Source: Streptomyces umbrinus
GTDB taxonomy: Bacteria > Actinomycetota > Actinomycetes > Streptomycetales > Streptomycetaceae
Assembly (NCBI RefSeq): GCF_030817415.1
Contig: NZ_JAUSZI010000002.1
Span: 7,440,001 to 7,504,000, forward strand
Direction of reading: 5' to 3'
Length of the DNA stretch: 64,000 nucleotides
Part shown: positions 61,673 to 64,000 of the stretch, piece by piece
Numbering within the stretch: the first letter of the stretch is position 1
How the letters are laid out: each line of letters opens with the position of its first letter
Program-made: the position numbers and the translations under genes
The notes under the pieces: model-generated
Told to the model about the DNA's origin: nothing
Database searches by the model: none
Seen by the model: only the letters and a program-made list of their open reading frames with translations

Positions 61673-62689
61673 ATGCGCCTGAGACCACTCCTCGCCACCG
61701 TCACGGCCGCCCTGGCGGCAGCCACCTGCCTCACCGCGGCAGCGCCCGCCAACGCCCAGCGCGGCAACGCCTGTTCGCCCTCCGTCTCCATCGAGAGCTT
61801 CTCCGACGCGCTCGACAAGACGACGTACGAGGGCACGTTCGTCGGCAACTTCTCCGCGCTCGCGGTGGACCGCGACGGCCGGATCGCCGCGGTCTCCGAC
61901 CGGTCCGCACTCTTCACGCTGGACCGGAAGACGCTCCGGCCCGCCGCCGTCGTCCCGCTCGCCGACGAGAGCGGTGCCGCGCTCGACTCCGAGGGCCTGG
62001 CCGTGGACCGCGACGGCACCCGACTGGTGTCGTCCGAGACCGAGCCCTCCATACGCCGTTACGCCCGCGACGGCGGCATCCTCGACCGCCTCCCCGTACC
62101 GGACGCGCTCAGGGTCGCCCCCGTGGGCCGGGCCACCTCGAACCAGACCTTCGAGGGCCTGACCTTCCTCCCCGGCCGCCACACCCTGCTGGCCGGCATG
62201 GAGGGCTCCCTCGCGGGAGACACCACGGGCATCGTCCGCTTCCAGACCTGGGAGCGGCAGCGGGGCCACTTCGCCCTCGACGCGCAGTACGGCTACCGCA
62301 CCGACACCGGTCTGAACGTCTCCGAGACCACGGCCACCCCCGACGGCCGCCTCCTCGTCCTGGAACGCGGCTTCACCGCGGGCGTCGGCAACACGGTCCG
62401 GCTCTACCTGGCCGACCTGCGCCGCGCCACGGACACGTCCGGCATCGACACCCTGAGCGGCCAGAGCGGCGTACGCCTCGCCCGCAAGACCCTGCTCGCC
62501 GACCTCGTGAACTGTCCTTCACTAGGCGCCCAGGCCAAGCAGCCCCAGCCCAACCCGCTCCTCGACAACATCGAGGGTCTCGCGGTCACGGGCGGCCGCC
62601 ACGGCCGGCTGAACCTGCTTCTGGTCAGCGACGACAACCAGAACCCGGTCCAGATCACCCGCTTCTACTCCCTCCGGATCCGCCTCTGA
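61673..62689 (+). CDS. secreted esterase-like/phytase-family beta-propeller protein
   Basis: A 338-residue protein from MRLRPLLATVT. A signal peptide (TVTAALAAATCLTAAAPANA) precedes a propeller-like domain with FSALAVDRDGRIAAVSDRS, GLAVDRDGTRLVSSETEPS and NIEGLAVTGGRHGRLNLLLV. This is the pattern of the esterase-like domain of phytase family proteins, which are often linked to phosphate or polysaccharide hydrolysis. No ribosome site is obvious; TACCGT seven bases before the start could be a -10 of a leaderless message. The opening of the protein follows a short, low-complexity stretch. Confidence 0.82.
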   Translation: MRLRPLLATVTAALAAATCLTAAAPANAQRGNACSPSVSIESFSDALDKTTYEGTFVGNFSALAVDRDGRIAAVSDRSALFTLDRKTLRPAAVVPLADESGAALDSEGLAVDRDGTRLVSSETEPSIRRYARDGGILDRLPVPDALRVAPVGRATSNQTFEGLTFLPGRHTLLAGMEGSLAGDTTGIVRFQTWERQRGHFALDAQYGYRTDTGLNVSETTATPDGRLLVLERGFTAGVGNTVRLYLADLRRATDTSGIDTLSGQSGVRLARKTLLADLVNCPSLGAQAKQPQPNPLLDNIEGLAVTGGRHGRLNLLLVSDDNQNPVQITRFYSLRIRL

Positions 62690-62818
62690 CGCTGCCCGGA
62701 TCACCACCCCGACTACCGCCCCACTACTGCCCCGATTGTTGCGGAGGGATGAAATCCCCTCCCGTCCGCGTTGGTGCCTTCCGGACGATCAGAACGACTG
62801 GACGGATGGAAGGCACTC

Positions 62819-64000
62819 GTGGCGACACAGCGGGGATGGGCACGACGGCTGGCCGGGTACGCCTGGCGGTACCCGAAGGACGTCGTGCTCGCGCTGGGCG
62901 CCTCGCTCGGCGGCATGGCCGTCATGGCCCTGGTCCCGCTGGTCACCAAGGTGATCATCGACGACGTCGTCGGGGACCACACCCGGGGCATGGCCCCCTG
63001 GGCCGCAGCGCTCATCGGCGCCGGAGTCGTCGTCTACGTACTCACCTACATCCGCCGCTACTACGGCGGCCGCCTCGCGCTCGACGTCCAGCACGACCTG
63101 CGCACGGACATGTACGAGACGATCACCCGCCTCGACGGCCGTCGCCAGGACGAGCTGTCGACCGGCCAGGTCGTGGGCCGCGCGACCAGCGACCTCCAGC
63201 TCATCCAGGGACTGCTGTTCATGCTCCCGATGACGGTCGGGAACGTACTGCTCTTCCTGATCTCCCTCGTGATCATGGCCTGGCTGTCGCTGCCGCTCAC
63301 CCTGGTCGCCCTCGCCGTCGCCCCGGCCCTGTGGGTCATCGCCAAGCGCAGCCGCTCCAAGCTCCACCCCGCCACCTGGTACGCCCAGGCGCAGGCGGCC
63401 GCCGTTGCCGGTGTCGTGGACGGCGCGGTCAGCGGCGTACGCGTGGTCAAGGGCTTCGGCCAGGAGGACCAGGAGACCGGCAAGCTCCGCGAGATCGGCC
63501 GCAAGCTCTTCGCGGGCCGGCTGCGCACGATCCGGCTGAACTCCAGGTACACCCCGGCGCTCCAGGCGGTCCCGGCCCTCGGCCAGGTGGCCATGCTGGC
63601 TCTCGGCGGCTGGCTGGCGGTCAAGGGGCAGATCACCCTCGGCACCTTCGTGGCCTTCTCCGCCTACCTCGCCCAGCTGGTCGGACCCGTCCGCATGCTC
63701 GCGATGGTCCTCACGGTCGGCCAGCAGGCCCGGGCCGGCGCCGAGCGCGTCCTGGAGCTGATCGACACCCGGCCGTCGATCAAGGACGGCACGAAACCGC
63801 TGCCCGCCTACGCCCCCGCGACCGTCGAGTTCGACGACGTGTCCTTCGCCTACGAGGACAGCCGCCCGGTCCTGGACGGCCTCTCGTTCGAGATCCGCGC
63901 GGGCGAGACCCTCGCGGTCGTCGGCTCCTCCGGTTCCGGCAAGTCCACGGTCTCCCTCCTGCTGCCCCGCTTCTACGACGTGACCAGGGGCGCGGTCCTC
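62819..64000 (+). CDS. ABC exporter, permease-ATPase half transporter (3' end cut off)
   Basis: The frame opens at GTG 62819 (GGAAGG five bases before it) and runs past the window end; 394 codons are visible. An N-terminal membrane domain with about six segments starts [19 protein letters not shown], and [18 protein letters not shown] marks its end. The ATPase domain then begins [19 protein letters not shown], with the Walker [12 protein letters not shown]. The signature and Walker B motifs lie beyond the window. The arrangement is that of a lipid/drug exporter half-transporter that works as a dimer. A partner gene is probably next to it. Confidence 0.9.
   Translation, partial: MATQRGWARRLAGYAWRYPKDVVLALGASLGGMAVMALVPLVTKVIIDDVVGDHTRGMAPWAAALIGAGVVVYVLTYIRRYYGGRLALDVQHDLRTDMYETITRLDGRRQDELSTGQVVGRATSDLQLIQGLLFMLPMTVGNVLLFLISLVIMAWLSLPLTLVALAVAPALWVIAKRSRSKLHPATWYAQAQAAAVAGVVDGAVSGVRVVKGFGQEDQETGKLREIGRKLFAGRLRTIRLNSRYTPALQAVPALGQVAMLALGGWLAVKGQITLGTFVAFSAYLAQLVGPVRMLAMVLTVGQQARAGAERVLELIDTRPSIKDGTKPLPAYAPATVEFDDVSFAYEDSRPVLDGLSFEIRAGETLAVVGSSGSGKSTVSLLLPRFYDVTRGAVL

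Noticed and set aside
1..64000. tRNA or rRNA genes
   Set aside because: No cloverleaf with the GTTCRANNC T-loop pattern was noticed in any intergenic gap.

Overview
The window is a stretch of a Streptomyces (or very close actinobacterial) chromosome. Codon third positions are almost all G or C, GTG starts are common, and start/stop overlaps (ATGA, GTGA) are frequent. There are DmdR/IdeR-type iron boxes in front of a complete desferrioxamine locus, several gene families that are greatly expanded in Streptomyces (DUF397, XRE-DUF5753, RsbW-like ATPases), and the dispersed intergenic repeats typical of the genus. All calls come from reading the sequence. Family names rest on remembered motifs and gene order, not on database searches.

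Layout. 1-7.8 kb: end of a universal stress protein, a SatP-like acetate permease, glmS, a small conserved protein, a Tat-exported purple acid phosphatase, a DUF4429/SHOCT protein and a secreted GH20 hexosaminidase. 7.9-15.4 kb: the desferrioxamine locus on the minus strand. The ferrioxamine-binding lipoprotein (desE) and a siderophore-interacting reductase are followed by desA, desB, desC and desD, which overlap one another. Perfect or near-perfect iron boxes sit in front of desE and desA. 15.4-30.1 kb: an accessory island. It holds an IS110-family transposase, a roughly 2,300-residue RHS/HINT polymorphic-toxin gene broken by a nonsense codon, an IS3-family insertion and a frameshift, then an apparently intact immunity candidate, two unknown genes of lower G+C, a WhiJ/AbaA-type regulatory trio and a Uma2 protein. 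From memory of S. coelicolor, the genes on either side (desE and the acyl-CoA dehydrogenase) are neighbours there, so this block looks inserted.

30.1-39.1 kb: leucine/isovalerate degradation. Acyl-CoA carboxylase beta and alpha, HMG-CoA lyase and an acyl-CoA dehydrogenase form one minus-strand operon. A divergent TetR regulator, a second acyl-CoA dehydrogenase and a TesB thioesterase lie on the plus strand. The shared control region has two TetR-like palindromes and a five-copy 22-23 bp direct-repeat array. The carboxylase alpha gene carries two intergenic-type repeats in frame. 39.1-43.2 kb: a second WhiJ/AbaA-type trio, a wHTH/zinc-finger protein and an Rpn-like protein with eight exact LAEG repeats. 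43.2-50.4 kb: a putative phosphatase, a PucR regulator, a sodium/solute symporter, an agmatinase-family ureohydrolase and a ThDP enzyme, probably one pathway for an imported guanidino compound. 50.5-64 kb: mostly envelope and secreted proteins (FG-GAP propeller, endonuclease I, GT39-type membrane glycosyltransferase, duplicated-domain lipoprotein, small Cys-containing secreted protein, class A beta-lactamase-like protein, RTX protein, phytase-like protein), an AraC regulator, a TmrB-like ATPase and the first two thirds of an ABC exporter.

The most unusual material is the decayed toxin locus with its nested insertion sequences, the IS110 flank that may encode a bridge RNA, the repeat-rich leucine-operon control region, and repeat elements captured inside coding sequence.
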